Shown here: in pieces, positions 1 to 6,618 of the stretch
Layout: each line of letters begins with the position of its first letter
How positions within the stretch are numbered: the first letter of the stretch is position 1
Assembly: GCA_045636205.1 (NCBI GenBank)
Contig: JAZTXE010000077.1
Coordinates: forward strand, 1 to 18,803
Reading direction: 5' to 3'
DNA length: 18,803 nucleotides
From: JAZRUF01 sp045636205
GTDB lineage: Bacteria; Bacillota; Clostridia; Oscillospirales; JAAYXM01
Position numbers and translations under genes: made by a program
Notes under the pieces: generated by a model
Database searches by the model: none
What the model was told of the DNA's origin: nothing
What the model saw: only the letters and a program-made list of their open reading frames with translations

Positions 1-1
1 T

Positions 2-43
2 GACCCCAGGTTAATGAAACTTCGACAGTTGCTTGATGAATAG
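2..43 (+). CDS. YceD/DUF177 family protein, C-terminal end only (partial)
   Basis: Only the last 13 codons are in the window. They read DPRLMKLRQLLDE and then TAG, in frame 2 from the left edge. A C-terminal DPRL-x-KL-x-x-LL motif is typical of the DUF177/YceD protein, which is commonly encoded directly before rpmF and has been linked to 23S rRNA accumulation in plants and bacteria. The position, 42 nt before the rpmF start, fits that gene order. The call rests on this short motif plus context, so it is likely but not proven. Confidence 0.7.
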   Translation, partial: DPRLMKLRQLLDE

Positions 44-85
44 TTAATGCTTTAAAGACATGGTCAAATTAAGGAGGTGTCACTG

Positions 86-277
86 ATGGCGGTACCAACC
101 AGAAAACACTCAAAATCCAGACGCGATAAAAATCGCAGCGCTCACTGGAAGCTTACGCTGCCGGGAATTTCTGCATGCCCGAAGTGTGGTGCTATGAAGC
201 TGTCTCACAGAGCTTGCAAGAACTGTGGAACTTATAATGGGCGTGATGTGATTGCGTCATCCGATGCCGGCAAATAA
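86..277 (+). CDS. rpmF: 50S ribosomal protein L32
   Basis: A 63-residue protein of the usual L32 length. It starts MAVPTRKHSKSRRDKNR, the conserved N-terminal signature of bacterial L32, a small protein of the large ribosomal subunit. Four cysteines (C31, C34, C44, C47; CPKC and CKNC) form a zinc-binding C+ version, so the protein probably needs zinc. The ATG at 86 is chosen because AAGGAGGTG (71-79) sits 6 nt upstream and the protein then begins at the conserved MAVP. An in-frame GTG at 77 lies inside that ribosome binding site and is not credible. The gene follows the end of a YceD-like gene, the standard arrangement. A hairpin region downstream may limit read-through into the next gene. 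Confidence 0.98.
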   Translation: MAVPTRKHSKSRRDKNRSAHWKLTLPGISACPKCGAMKLSHRACKNCGTYNGRDVIASSDAGK

Positions 278-313
278 ACCAGTGTATCCTCTTGTCGCAG
301 CGGCAAATATTAA

Positions 314-375
314 TCGAAGATAAACTTCGACAGTTGATAGAGGTGGATGAAACAGTCCTCCTCTATTTTTCTGTC
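314..375 (+). promoter_or_regulatory. Leader with competing hairpins (possible attenuator/terminator) before the DUF512 gene
   Basis: The 116-nt gap between rpmF and the next start is structured. Hairpin A is TCGAAG (314-319), loop ATAAA, CTTCGA (325-330). Hairpin B is ATAGAGGTGGA (337-347) with TCCTCCTCTAT (356-366), one T-T mismatch, followed by TTTTT (366-370), so it looks like an intrinsic terminator. GACAG (329-333) and CTGTC (371-375) could clamp B further, but this competes with hairpin A. In addition CCTCCT (357-362) is complementary to AGGAGG (379-384) in the next gene's ribosome binding site. The base pairing is seen directly. A regulatory role is inferred and no known riboswitch class is recognised. 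Confidence 0.5.
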
Positions 376-393
376 CAAAGGAGGTGGCGCCGG

Positions 394-1686
394 ATGTGCG
401 CGAAAATATGCCAGGTAGAACACGGAAGTCTTGCGTATAAAGCACGGATAAAGGCAGGAGAGGACCTTGTTTCGATTAACGGTCATTCTATAGCTGATGT
501 GCTTGATTATAAGTTTTATTCATACGATTCGGTGCTTAACATCAAGGTTGGGGACAGAAACGTGCGCGTGCGAAAACAAGAGGGAGAAGACTTGGGGCTG
601 GTCTTCGAGAGCTATCTCATGGATAAAGCAAAAAGATGCGCCAATAAGTGCATTTTTTGTTTTATAGACCAGTTGCCGGAAGGTATGCGCGAAACTTTGT
701 ATTTTAAAGATGATGATGCGCGCATGTCTTTTTTGATGGGAAATTATATTTCGCTTACAAATTTGAGTGAGAAGGATATAGAACGCATGATACGCATGCG
801 AATAAGTCCGATAAATGTGTCTGTTCACGCAACTGACCCTGAGGTACGCAGAAAAATGCTCGGCAATCCTCGTGCGGGAGAGTGCATGAATATTCTTAAA
901 CGCTTTGCGCAAGCTAACATTACCTTAAATTGCCAGATTGTAGCTTGCCCGGGTGTTAATGACGGTGAGGTTTTAAAAAAGTCATTAGAGGATTTAATAA
1001 GCCTCGCACCGTCTGTCGGCAGCGTTTCGGTTGTTCCGGTGGGACTTACGCGTTTCAGGGAAAATTTATATCCATTAAACCCTGTGGATAAAAAGACCGC
1101 GTGTGAAATAATAGATATTGTAAATGAGGCAGGGGACAGATGCGTGCGTGAGCATGGGTCGAGAATAGTCTTCTGCGGTGATGAGTTGTATATAAAAGCC
1201 GGAAGGGATATTCCGGATACCGAGTATTATGAGGACTATCCGCAACTTGAAAACGGAGTCGGGCTTCTTGCGCTAATGGAGGAAGAATTTAAGTTTGCTC
1301 TTGAGGATGTTTCAGGAGATGAAATTATAGCGCCGTTTACCATAGCGACCGGAGTTTCTGCTGCACCTTTTATTGCAAAACTCATTGACGATTTGGCAAA
1401 AAAATGTAATAATGTATTTAAGTGGCAGGTAGTGCCTGTGCCAAACCGTTTTTTTGGAGAAACTATTGATGTGGCGGGACTGGTTACCGGCAGGGATTTG
1501 ATACGTGAGCTGTTGGGAAGAGACCTTGGCGAGAGAATTTTTATACCTGAAGTTATGCTCAGGCACGGTACGCATGTTTTTCTCGATGATGTGTCCGTTG
1601 AGCAGGCAGAGCGTGAGCTTGGTGTACCCATAATTCCTGTTATGAATGACGGCGGGGTTCTGCTTGATAGCATTTTAGGAGCATAA
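394..1686 (+). CDS. DUF512 family protein: PDZ-like domain plus radical SAM-type iron-sulfur domain
   Basis: A 430-residue cytosolic protein. The N-terminus (residues about 5-60) resembles a PDZ domain, with the GSLAYKARIKAGEDLVSING pattern. A CX3CX2C cluster follows (C82, C86, C89; CANKCIFCF), which in radical SAM enzymes binds the [4Fe-4S] cluster that cleaves S-adenosylmethionine. The C-terminal part matches the DUF512 layout and ends in a G-x-P-I-I-P-V-M-N-D-G-G-V-L-L-D-S type motif. Substrate and reaction are unknown. The ATG at 394 is preferred because AAAGGAGGTG (377-386) lies 7 nt upstream and the protein then begins at the conserved domain. An in-frame TTG at 292 would add 34 unlikely residues spanning the hairpin leader. 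Position next to der is widely conserved in Clostridia, hinting at a ribosome- or envelope-linked task; that is inference. Confidence 0.85.
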   Translation: MCAKICQVEHGSLAYKARIKAGEDLVSINGHSIADVLDYKFYSYDSVLNIKVGDRNVRVRKQEGEDLGLVFESYLMDKAKRCANKCIFCFIDQLPEGMRETLYFKDDDARMSFLMGNYISLTNLSEKDIERMIRMRISPINVSVHATDPEVRRKMLGNPRAGECMNILKRFAQANITLNCQIVACPGVNDGEVLKKSLEDLISLAPSVGSVSVVPVGLTRFRENLYPLNPVDKKTACEIIDIVNEAGDRCVREHGSRIVFCGDELYIKAGRDIPDTEYYEDYPQLENGVGLLALMEEEFKFALEDVSGDEIIAPFTIATGVSAAPFIAKLIDDLAKKCNNVFKWQVVPVPNRFFGETIDVAGLVTGRDLIRELLGRDLGERIFIPEVMLRHGTHVFLDDVSVEQAERELGVPIIPVMNDGGVLLDSILGA

Positions 1687-1713
1687 AAAACGAATGAAAG
1701 AAGGTGGACGCAT

Positions 1714-3039
1714 ATGTCAAAACCGGTTGTAGCTATTGTCGGCAGACCGAATGTCGGCAAGTCCATGTTATTTAACAAGTTAATAGGCAAAAGAATGTCC
1801 ATCGTTGAGGATACGCCTGGTGTAACGCGTGACAGGCTTTATGCGGATTGCGAGTGGAACGGTCGTGTGTTCTCTTTGGTCGATACGGGCGGAATTGAAC
1901 CGCATACAGATAATGAGATTCTGCGTTTTATGCGCGAGCAGGCTGAGCTTGCAGTGGAAAATGCGGATGTTATTGTGCTCATAACGGATTTAAGAACCGG
2001 AGTAACCGCTGCGGATAAAGAAGTGGCAAGCATGCTCCTGCGTTCTAAAAAACCGCTTGTTTTAGCTGTAAATAAGTCGGATTCAATCGGTGAGCCGCCA
2101 CCTGAATTTTATGAGTTCTATAATTTGGGATTGGGTGATCCTATTGCGGTTTCAGCGCTTCACGGTCACGGAACCGGTGATTTGCTTGATGCCTGTGTCG
2201 AGCATTTTCCGGATGAGGACGAAGAAGAGATTGACGACGGGCGCATAAAGATTGCAGTAATAGGAAAACCGAATGTGGGTAAGTCTTCACTTACAAATCA
2301 GATTTTAGGTGAAGAGCGCGTAATAGTAAGTAATATTCCCGGAACCACACGTGATGCTGTTGACGCAAGCTTTGACAATGAGTTCGGAAGCTATACTATT
2401 ATCGATACTGCGGGAATACGCAAGAAATCCAAAGTAAATGACGATGTAGAACGCTTCTCTGTGCTTCGCTCTACAATGGCGGTTGAGCGTAGTGATGTGT
2501 GTCTTATAATGATAGATGCTCAGGAAGGTGTTACTGAGCAGGATACCAAGATTGCAGGTATAGCTCACGAGGCGGGCAAGGCGTCAATAATAGTTGTAAA
2601 TAAGTGGGATATTATCGAAAAAGACGATAAAACCATGAAGAAAATGACGGATGACATACGGATAGGCTTTGCGTTTATGCCTTATGCACCTATTATATTT
2701 ATCTCGGCGAAAACCGGACAGCGCGTAAATAAGCTCTATGAAATGATAAACCATGTCAATGAGCAGAGTTCGATGCGCATTACCACGGGTATGCTAAACA
2801 ATGTTTTGGCGGATGCTACCACACGAGTTCAGCCACCTACAGACAGGGGAAAGAGACTCAAGGTATATTACATCACCCAGACGGGTGTAAAGCCGCCTAA
2901 CTTTGTTATGTTTTGCAATGATGCAAAACTCTTCCATTTTTCATATCAGAGATATTTGGAAAACCGTATACGTGAAACCTTTGGACTGGAGGGTACTCCA
3001 GTGCGTATCGTAATTCGCCAGAGAGGGGAGAACGGCTGA
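1714..3039 (+). CDS. der: Ribosome biogenesis GTPase Der (EngA)
   Basis: A 441-residue tandem GTPase that helps assemble the 50S subunit. G domain 1 shows GRPNVGKS (10-17), DTPGVTRDR (33-41), DTGG (57-60) and NKSD (120-123). G domain 2 shows GKPNVGKS (184-191), GTTRD (210-214), DTAG (231-234) and NKWD (296-299). An acidic linker (about 167-176, DEDEEEIDD) joins the domains, and a KH-like RNA-binding domain fills roughly 355-441. All nucleotide-binding motifs are intact and the length is normal for the family. The ATG at 1714 follows GAAGGTGG (1700-1707). The gene lies 27 nt after the DUF512 gene and 1 nt before plsY, so the three are very probably co-transcribed. Confidence 0.98.
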   Translation: MSKPVVAIVGRPNVGKSMLFNKLIGKRMSIVEDTPGVTRDRLYADCEWNGRVFSLVDTGGIEPHTDNEILRFMREQAELAVENADVIVLITDLRTGVTAADKEVASMLLRSKKPLVLAVNKSDSIGEPPPEFYEFYNLGLGDPIAVSALHGHGTGDLLDACVEHFPDEDEEEIDDGRIKIAVIGKPNVGKSSLTNQILGEERVIVSNIPGTTRDAVDASFDNEFGSYTIIDTAGIRKKSKVNDDVERFSVLRSTMAVERSDVCLIMIDAQEGVTEQDTKIAGIAHEAGKASIIVVNKWDIIEKDDKTMKKMTDDIRIGFAFMPYAPIIFISAKTGQRVNKLYEMINHVNEQSSMRITTGMLNNVLADATTRVQPPTDRGKRLKVYYITQTGVKPPNFVMFCNDAKLFHFSYQRYLENRIRETFGLEGTPVRIVIRQRGENG

Positions 3040-3040
3040 C

Positions 3041-3670
3041 ATGGAAATGTGGGTTAAATACGTTGCAGTTGCTGTGATTTCTTATTTGCTCGGAAGCTTG
3101 AATTTCGCAATAATTTTTTCTAAGATATTCATGAAAAAGGATGTGCGTCAGTACGGAAGCGGGAATGCGGGAAGTACAAACGCATACCGCATGATGGGCG
3201 GAAAAAAGACTCTGCTTGTAATGCTTGGCGATGTGCTTAAGGGAATTGCGGCAGTAGTTATTGCAGGACTTGTATTTGACGAACTGGATCAGTTCGGCGG
3301 ACTCGGGAAGATGATAGCGGGAGCGGCTGTTGCACTCGGACATATCTTTCCGGTATATTTCGGATTTAAAGGAGGCAAGGGAGTTCTGACAATCGGAGCG
3401 GTTCTTGCGTTTTTCGATATACGTATTCTGGCGATTGCCCTTGCCGCATTTTTAATCGGCGTGTTAATTACAAAATACGTATCCGTTGGTTCGATTGCTG
3501 CGGCAACTGCCGTAGCTGTTACGATGATTGTTTTTCATCATAACGATTATCCGACAGCCTTAATCGGGTTCCTTTTGGGGGCATTTGTCATTTGGATGCA
3601 TCGCGGGAACATAAAGAGGTTAATTGGCGGAACCGAGAATAAGTTCTCTTTTAATAAGAAAAAAGATTAA
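3041..3670 (+). CDS. plsY: Glycerol-3-phosphate acyltransferase PlsY
   Basis: A 209-residue polytopic membrane enzyme that transfers the acyl group from acyl-phosphate to the sn-1 position of glycerol 3-phosphate, the first committed step of phospholipid synthesis. Family motifs are present: GSGNAGSTNAYR (39-50), GFKGGKGV (108-115), and a C-terminal H-R-x-N-I-x-R-L-x-x-G-x-E motif near residue 186. Several hydrophobic helices are visible, including about 5-28, 66-80, 122-145 and 148-165. The start follows the der stop by one nucleotide, with GAGAGGGGAG (3021-3030) as ribosome binding site, so translation is probably coupled. gpsA, which makes the substrate, follows directly. Confidence 0.97.
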   Translation: MEMWVKYVAVAVISYLLGSLNFAIIFSKIFMKKDVRQYGSGNAGSTNAYRMMGGKKTLLVMLGDVLKGIAAVVIAGLVFDELDQFGGLGKMIAGAAVALGHIFPVYFGFKGGKGVLTIGAVLAFFDIRILAIALAAFLIGVLITKYVSVGSIAAATAVAVTMIVFHHNDYPTALIGFLLGAFVIWMHRGNIKRLIGGTENKFSFNKKKD

Positions 3671-3694
3671 GTGAAATTGCGAGGTGTCAGCTTG

Positions 3695-4714
3695 ATGAAG
3701 ATAGTTGTGCTCGGCAGCGGAGGTTGGGGAACCGCGCTTGCTGTGATGCTTGCAAAATATGGGCATGATGTCGCGTTGTGGTCATTTTTGGAAAGTGAAT
3801 ATCAAACGTTGTGCCATGACCGTGAGAATCGTCAGTTTTTAGCCGGCGTAAAGTTTCCGGATGAATTAAAGCTTACATGCGATATAAGCGCGGTAAACGG
3901 TGCGGATATTGTCGTAATGGCGACACCGTCGTTTGCGGTTGGCAAAACTGCTACGAATATAAAAGCGCATTTATCCGAGAATACTGTTGTAGTAAATGTT
4001 TCCAAAGGAATAGATAAGGATAGCGGCAAGCGTCTTAGTGAAATCATTGAAGATGCGATAGGCGGCTCGAATGATATAGTTGCACTTTCAGGACCTTCTC
4101 ATGCTGAGGAGGTTGGTCGCGGTGTTCCGACGGCAATCATCGCTGCATCGCGCAGCAGACGCGCGGCGGAGATTGTTCAGGATGCATTTATGAATGATAC
4201 TTTCCGCGTATATATTACATCAGATATAATCGGTGTTGAATTAGGCGGTGCATTAAAGAATGTTATTGCACTGGCAGCGGGTATATGCGACGGAATGAAG
4301 TGCGGAGACAATACCAAGGCGGCATTAATGACGCGAGGTCTTGCTGAGATGGCACGCTTGGGTGTGGCTTTAGGCGGACGCAGTGAGACATTTGCAGGTC
4401 TTGCAGGAGTCGGCGATTTGATAGTAACATGTACATCTATGCATTCAAGAAACCGTCGTGCGGGTATTATGATAGGTGAAGGTATAAGCCCTGAGGAAGC
4501 AGTTGAGCGAGTAGGTGCTGTTGTTGAGGGGTATTATGCGACCAACGCAGGAAAAATCCTGGCGGATAAAACCGGTATAGAAATGCCGATTACTGAGCAG
4601 GCGTATAAAATCCTTTATGATGGCAAAACTCCTGAAAGTGCTATAGCAGAGCTCATGACACGCGATAAAAAGTGTGAAGATGAGGGAAGCTGGATGGAGA
4701 ATGTCACTCTGTAG
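3695..4714 (+). CDS. gpsA: NAD(P)H-dependent glycerol-3-phosphate dehydrogenase
   Basis: A 339-residue cytosolic enzyme that reduces dihydroxyacetone phosphate to sn-glycerol 3-phosphate for phospholipid synthesis. The Rossmann fingerprint GSGGWG is at 7-12. NVSKG (101-105, K104), SGPSHAEE (132-139) and GALKNV with the catalytic K188 are intact, and a GLAGVGDLIVTCTS block follows, as expected. The ATG at 3695 is chosen because the protein then starts MKIVVLGSGGWG and GAGGTG (3681-3686) is well spaced. An in-frame GTG at 3671, directly abutting the plsY stop, would add eight residues and lacks a clear ribosome binding site. Pairing with plsY is functional: GpsA makes the acceptor used by PlsY. 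Confidence 0.97.
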   Translation: MKIVVLGSGGWGTALAVMLAKYGHDVALWSFLESEYQTLCHDRENRQFLAGVKFPDELKLTCDISAVNGADIVVMATPSFAVGKTATNIKAHLSENTVVVNVSKGIDKDSGKRLSEIIEDAIGGSNDIVALSGPSHAEEVGRGVPTAIIAASRSRRAAEIVQDAFMNDTFRVYITSDIIGVELGGALKNVIALAAGICDGMKCGDNTKAALMTRGLAEMARLGVALGGRSETFAGLAGVGDLIVTCTSMHSRNRRAGIMIGEGISPEEAVERVGAVVEGYYATNAGKILADKTGIEMPITEQAYKILYDGKTPESAIAELMTRDKKCEDEGSWMENVTL

Positions 4715-4734
4715 GATAAAGGGGACATATCACT

Positions 4735-5085
4735 GTGGAAAATAACGAGAATTTCAACATTAAAAAATTCTATCTGGGATATGCGGCTGTTTTTGCCGGT
4801 ATTATTGCAGGTGTTTCACTGTTTCTGATAGGCGAAGTTTTACATGCTGACACGCTAACAAGGATAATACTTATAGTGCTTGGGATAGCGCTTATCATTA
4901 CGAGCGCGGGAAGAGCTTGTGTTCTTGAGCTCAGTTACGGAAGCTTTGAATGCCCGGACTGCGGCGAAAGATTTACTCCTAGTATGAAAGAATATATTTT
5001 TGCTCCGCATACCCCAACCAGGCGATACCTCAGATGCCCCGGGTGTGGGGATAAGAAAATGTGCAAATACAAACTCAATAAATAA
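4735..5085 (+). CDS. Small membrane protein with two TM helices and a C-terminal zinc ribbon, function unknown
   Basis: A 116-residue protein I cannot name. It begins with a GTG at 4735, preceded by AAAGGGG (4718-4724). Two hydrophobic segments (about 13-35 and 43-63) predict a membrane hairpin. The C-terminal half is a zinc ribbon with CPDC (C73, C76) and CPGC (C101, C104), a further C110, and a basic tail. With a two-helix hairpin the ribbon probably faces the cytoplasm; this is inference. It is the last gene of the der-plsY-gpsA run, 20 nt after gpsA and just before a strong terminator. Similar ribbons (CPxCG-x-x-F ... L-x-CPxCG) recur in small Firmicutes proteins, but I know of no function. 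Confidence 0.75.
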   Translation: MENNENFNIKKFYLGYAAVFAGIIAGVSLFLIGEVLHADTLTRIILIVLGIALIITSAGRACVLELSYGSFECPDCGERFTPSMKEYIFAPHTPTRRYLRCPGCGDKKMCKYKLNK

Positions 5086-5086
5086 T

Positions 5087-5126
5087 AAAAATCCTGAACA
5101 CAGACTCTTGTGTTCAGGATTTTTTT
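5087..5126. terminator. Bidirectional intrinsic terminator between convergent genes
   Basis: A perfect 12-bp stem, ATCCTGAACACA (5091-5102) and TGTGTTCAGGAT (5109-5120), with a 6-nt loop. TTTTTT (5121-5126) follows on the + strand and AAAA (5087-5090) precedes it, giving a T run on the - strand. It lies 2 nt after the zinc-ribbon gene stop and 4 nt from the end of the convergent acetyltransferase gene, so it can end both transcripts. Confidence 0.95.
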
Positions 5127-5129
5127 ATG

Positions 5130-5573
5130 CTATTTATCAATTGTCATCTGAAGGTAGTTGAGGTTGGTAAAACCCAATCTGTTATAGAGCTTCATTGCAG
5201 AGGTGTTAGACGGTGAAACCTCAAGTCTGAAACGGCAGGCTTTGTTTTTATATTCATTAAGGATGAATTTGATAAGCTCCGTGCCGAGCTTGCGCCCGCG
5301 AAATTCAGGTTTTATATAGATTTCTTCAAGCCAGACGGTGAATCCTCCGGCTTCATTGCTCCATGTAAATGAGAGTTGGGCATATCCTGCACACTCACCG
5401 TCAATCTCTAAAATAAAAGCGCGAATGAGCGGATTGTTGTTTATAAGCTCATTGAAGGTTTTTTTGAAGTTATTATCGTCCACTGAATGATCTACTGCGT
5501 CGCCACTATAGAAATCACGGCACATCTCCATGAAGATGTCGTAGTCTTTTTTTGTTATATCGCGTATAGTCAT
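5130..5573 (-). CDS. GNAT family N-acetyltransferase
   Basis: A 147-residue protein with the GNAT fold, which transfers an acetyl group from acetyl-CoA to an amine. The acetyl-CoA loop is in IYIKPEFRGRKLGTELIKF (motif A, 86-104; R-G-R-K-L-G in place of the commoner R-G-x-G-x-G). It is followed by LEVSPSNTSAMKLYNRLGF (117-135), the typical motif B with the A-x-x-L-Y-x-x-x-G-F signature. The substrate cannot be read from sequence. The start at 5573 (MTIRDITKKDYD) is chosen because AAAGGGTG (complement of 5581-5588) lies just upstream. A longer form from 5630 would run through the promoter. It is the only minus-strand gene in the window and has its own promoter and the shared terminator. Confidence 0.88.
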   Translation of the reverse strand: MTIRDITKKDYDIFMEMCRDFYSGDAVDHSVDDNNFKKTFNELINNNPLIRAFILEIDGECAGYAQLSFTWSNEAGGFTVWLEEIYIKPEFRGRKLGTELIKFILNEYKNKACRFRLEVSPSNTSAMKLYNRLGFTNLNYLQMTIDK

Positions 5574-5601
5574 AAAATCACACCCTTTGTTAATATATTT
5601 T

Positions 5602-5630
5602 AGCATACAATATTTACGTAAAAATGGCAA
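5602..5630 (-). promoter_or_regulatory. Sigma-A type promoter for the acetyltransferase gene
   Basis: On the - strand, TTGCCA (complement of 5625-5630) is a good -35 box. It is followed by exactly 17 nt and TATGCT (complement of 5602-5607) as -10 box. Transcription would start near 5595, about 20 nt before the start codon at 5573, matching the short leader expected. The elements are seen directly; activity is inferred. Confidence 0.65.
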
Positions 5631-5682
5631 GGGAAATAAAGTGTTATTGTGCTATCGTTTTTATATAAGGGGGGTCACTGCG

Positions 5683-6618
5683 TTGAACAAAGAAATTTAT
5701 CAGGTAAATAACAGAAACATCCGGAGGAAAAAAGGAAAAAGGGAGCAAGAGAAAAGAAAATTTACCAAAGTAACATTATGTGCACTGATATTATTGACCG
5801 GAGCGGTTGTTAAGTTTGGTTTCGGCGAAAGCGTGCTTAATGATAAGGTTTACAAGGTAATAAACAGTAATTTTGATTATAAACAGGCTGCAGAAACGAT
5901 AGGTCGTGCGGTGAGTGGGGATGAGAAAATAATAAGTGTGTTTAAAGAACTTACTCAAGCGCCGGCTCAAGAGGTTTCCTCAGAAATAAAGGTGGATGAA
6001 GATTTACCTGAAGAGGTAATAAATAAAAATTTTTATGATACATATAATACGGTGCAGGAAGAACCACCCACACAAGCAAACCAACTTGACTTTACAGACC
6101 AGGTGGAAATAGAAAAGCTCAGCTTCGAAATGAGTGAAGCTGAGCTTTCTGATGATACAAAAGCCGAACCGTTTGTTATCCCACCGCCGTCAAATTGCAG
6201 CTATGATAAGGTCAATGTGTCATTTAAAACGTGTGTTCCGGTTTGCGGCAAAATTACGTCTCCATATGGATATAGAGATCATCCGGTAGAGGGAGATGCT
6301 GGCTTTCATACCGGAATGGATATAGCAGCGAATAAAGGGCGTTCGGTAAAAGCGTTTGCGGCGGGTACGGTTCTTCAGGCGAGTACGAATAAAGTTTATG
6401 GTAATTATGTACTTATTGAGCATGCGGATGGAATACGCTCGTTTTATGGCCATAATTCAAAACTTAATGTGAAAGAAGGACAGCGTGTGAAGCTGGGACA
6501 GAAAATTGCAGAAGTCGGCTCTACAGGACTTTCTACCGGGCCGCATTTGCATTTTGAAGTTAGAAAAGGAAGTATGCGCCTTAATCCCAAATATTATATT
6601 TCACCCGAAAATATATGA
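5683..6618 (+). CDS. Membrane-anchored M23 (LytM) peptidase-domain protein, SpoIVFA-like
   Basis: A 311-residue protein. A basic N-terminus (many K/R at 11-27) precedes a single TM helix (about 29-46), then a variable, partly acidic region (about 100-170), then a C-terminal LytM/M23 domain (about 185-305). The zinc ligands H209 and D213 (FHTGMD) and H290 (GPHLHFE), with H257 (YGH) and H288, are all present, so the endopeptidase site appears intact. The TTG at 5683 is chosen because AAGGGGGG (5667-5674) lies 8 nt upstream; longer in-frame starts lack such a site. It overlaps by 4 nt a SpoIVFB-like protease gene. This suggests the SpoIVFA role: anchoring and holding back the pro-sigma-K protease in the outer forespore membrane. 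The B. subtilis SpoIVFA LytM domain is regarded as degenerate, so the intact site is notable. A SpoIIQ-like or plain cell wall hydrolase role is the alternative. Confidence 0.78.
   Translation: MNKEIYQVNNRNIRRKKGKREQEKRKFTKVTLCALILLTGAVVKFGFGESVLNDKVYKVINSNFDYKQAAETIGRAVSGDEKIISVFKELTQAPAQEVSSEIKVDEDLPEEVINKNFYDTYNTVQEEPPTQANQLDFTDQVEIEKLSFEMSEAELSDDTKAEPFVIPPPSNCSYDKVNVSFKTCVPVCGKITSPYGYRDHPVEGDAGFHTGMDIAANKGRSVKAFAAGTVLQASTNKVYGNYVLIEHADGIRSFYGHNSKLNVKEGQRVKLGQKIAEVGSTGLSTGPHLHFEVRKGSMRLNPKYYISPENI

Noticed and set aside
292..393. N-terminal extension of the DUF512 protein from TTG 292, which would include the KLRQL-like residues
   Set aside because: No ribosome binding site precedes 292, the DNA there forms hairpins, and a strong AAAGGAGGTG precedes the ATG at 394 where the conserved domain begins.
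1236..1802. Long open frame of 188 codons on the - strand across the DUF512/der junction
   Set aside because: It lies antisense to two clear genes, has a Ser/Pro/Thr-rich composition typical of shadow frames and no recognisable domain.
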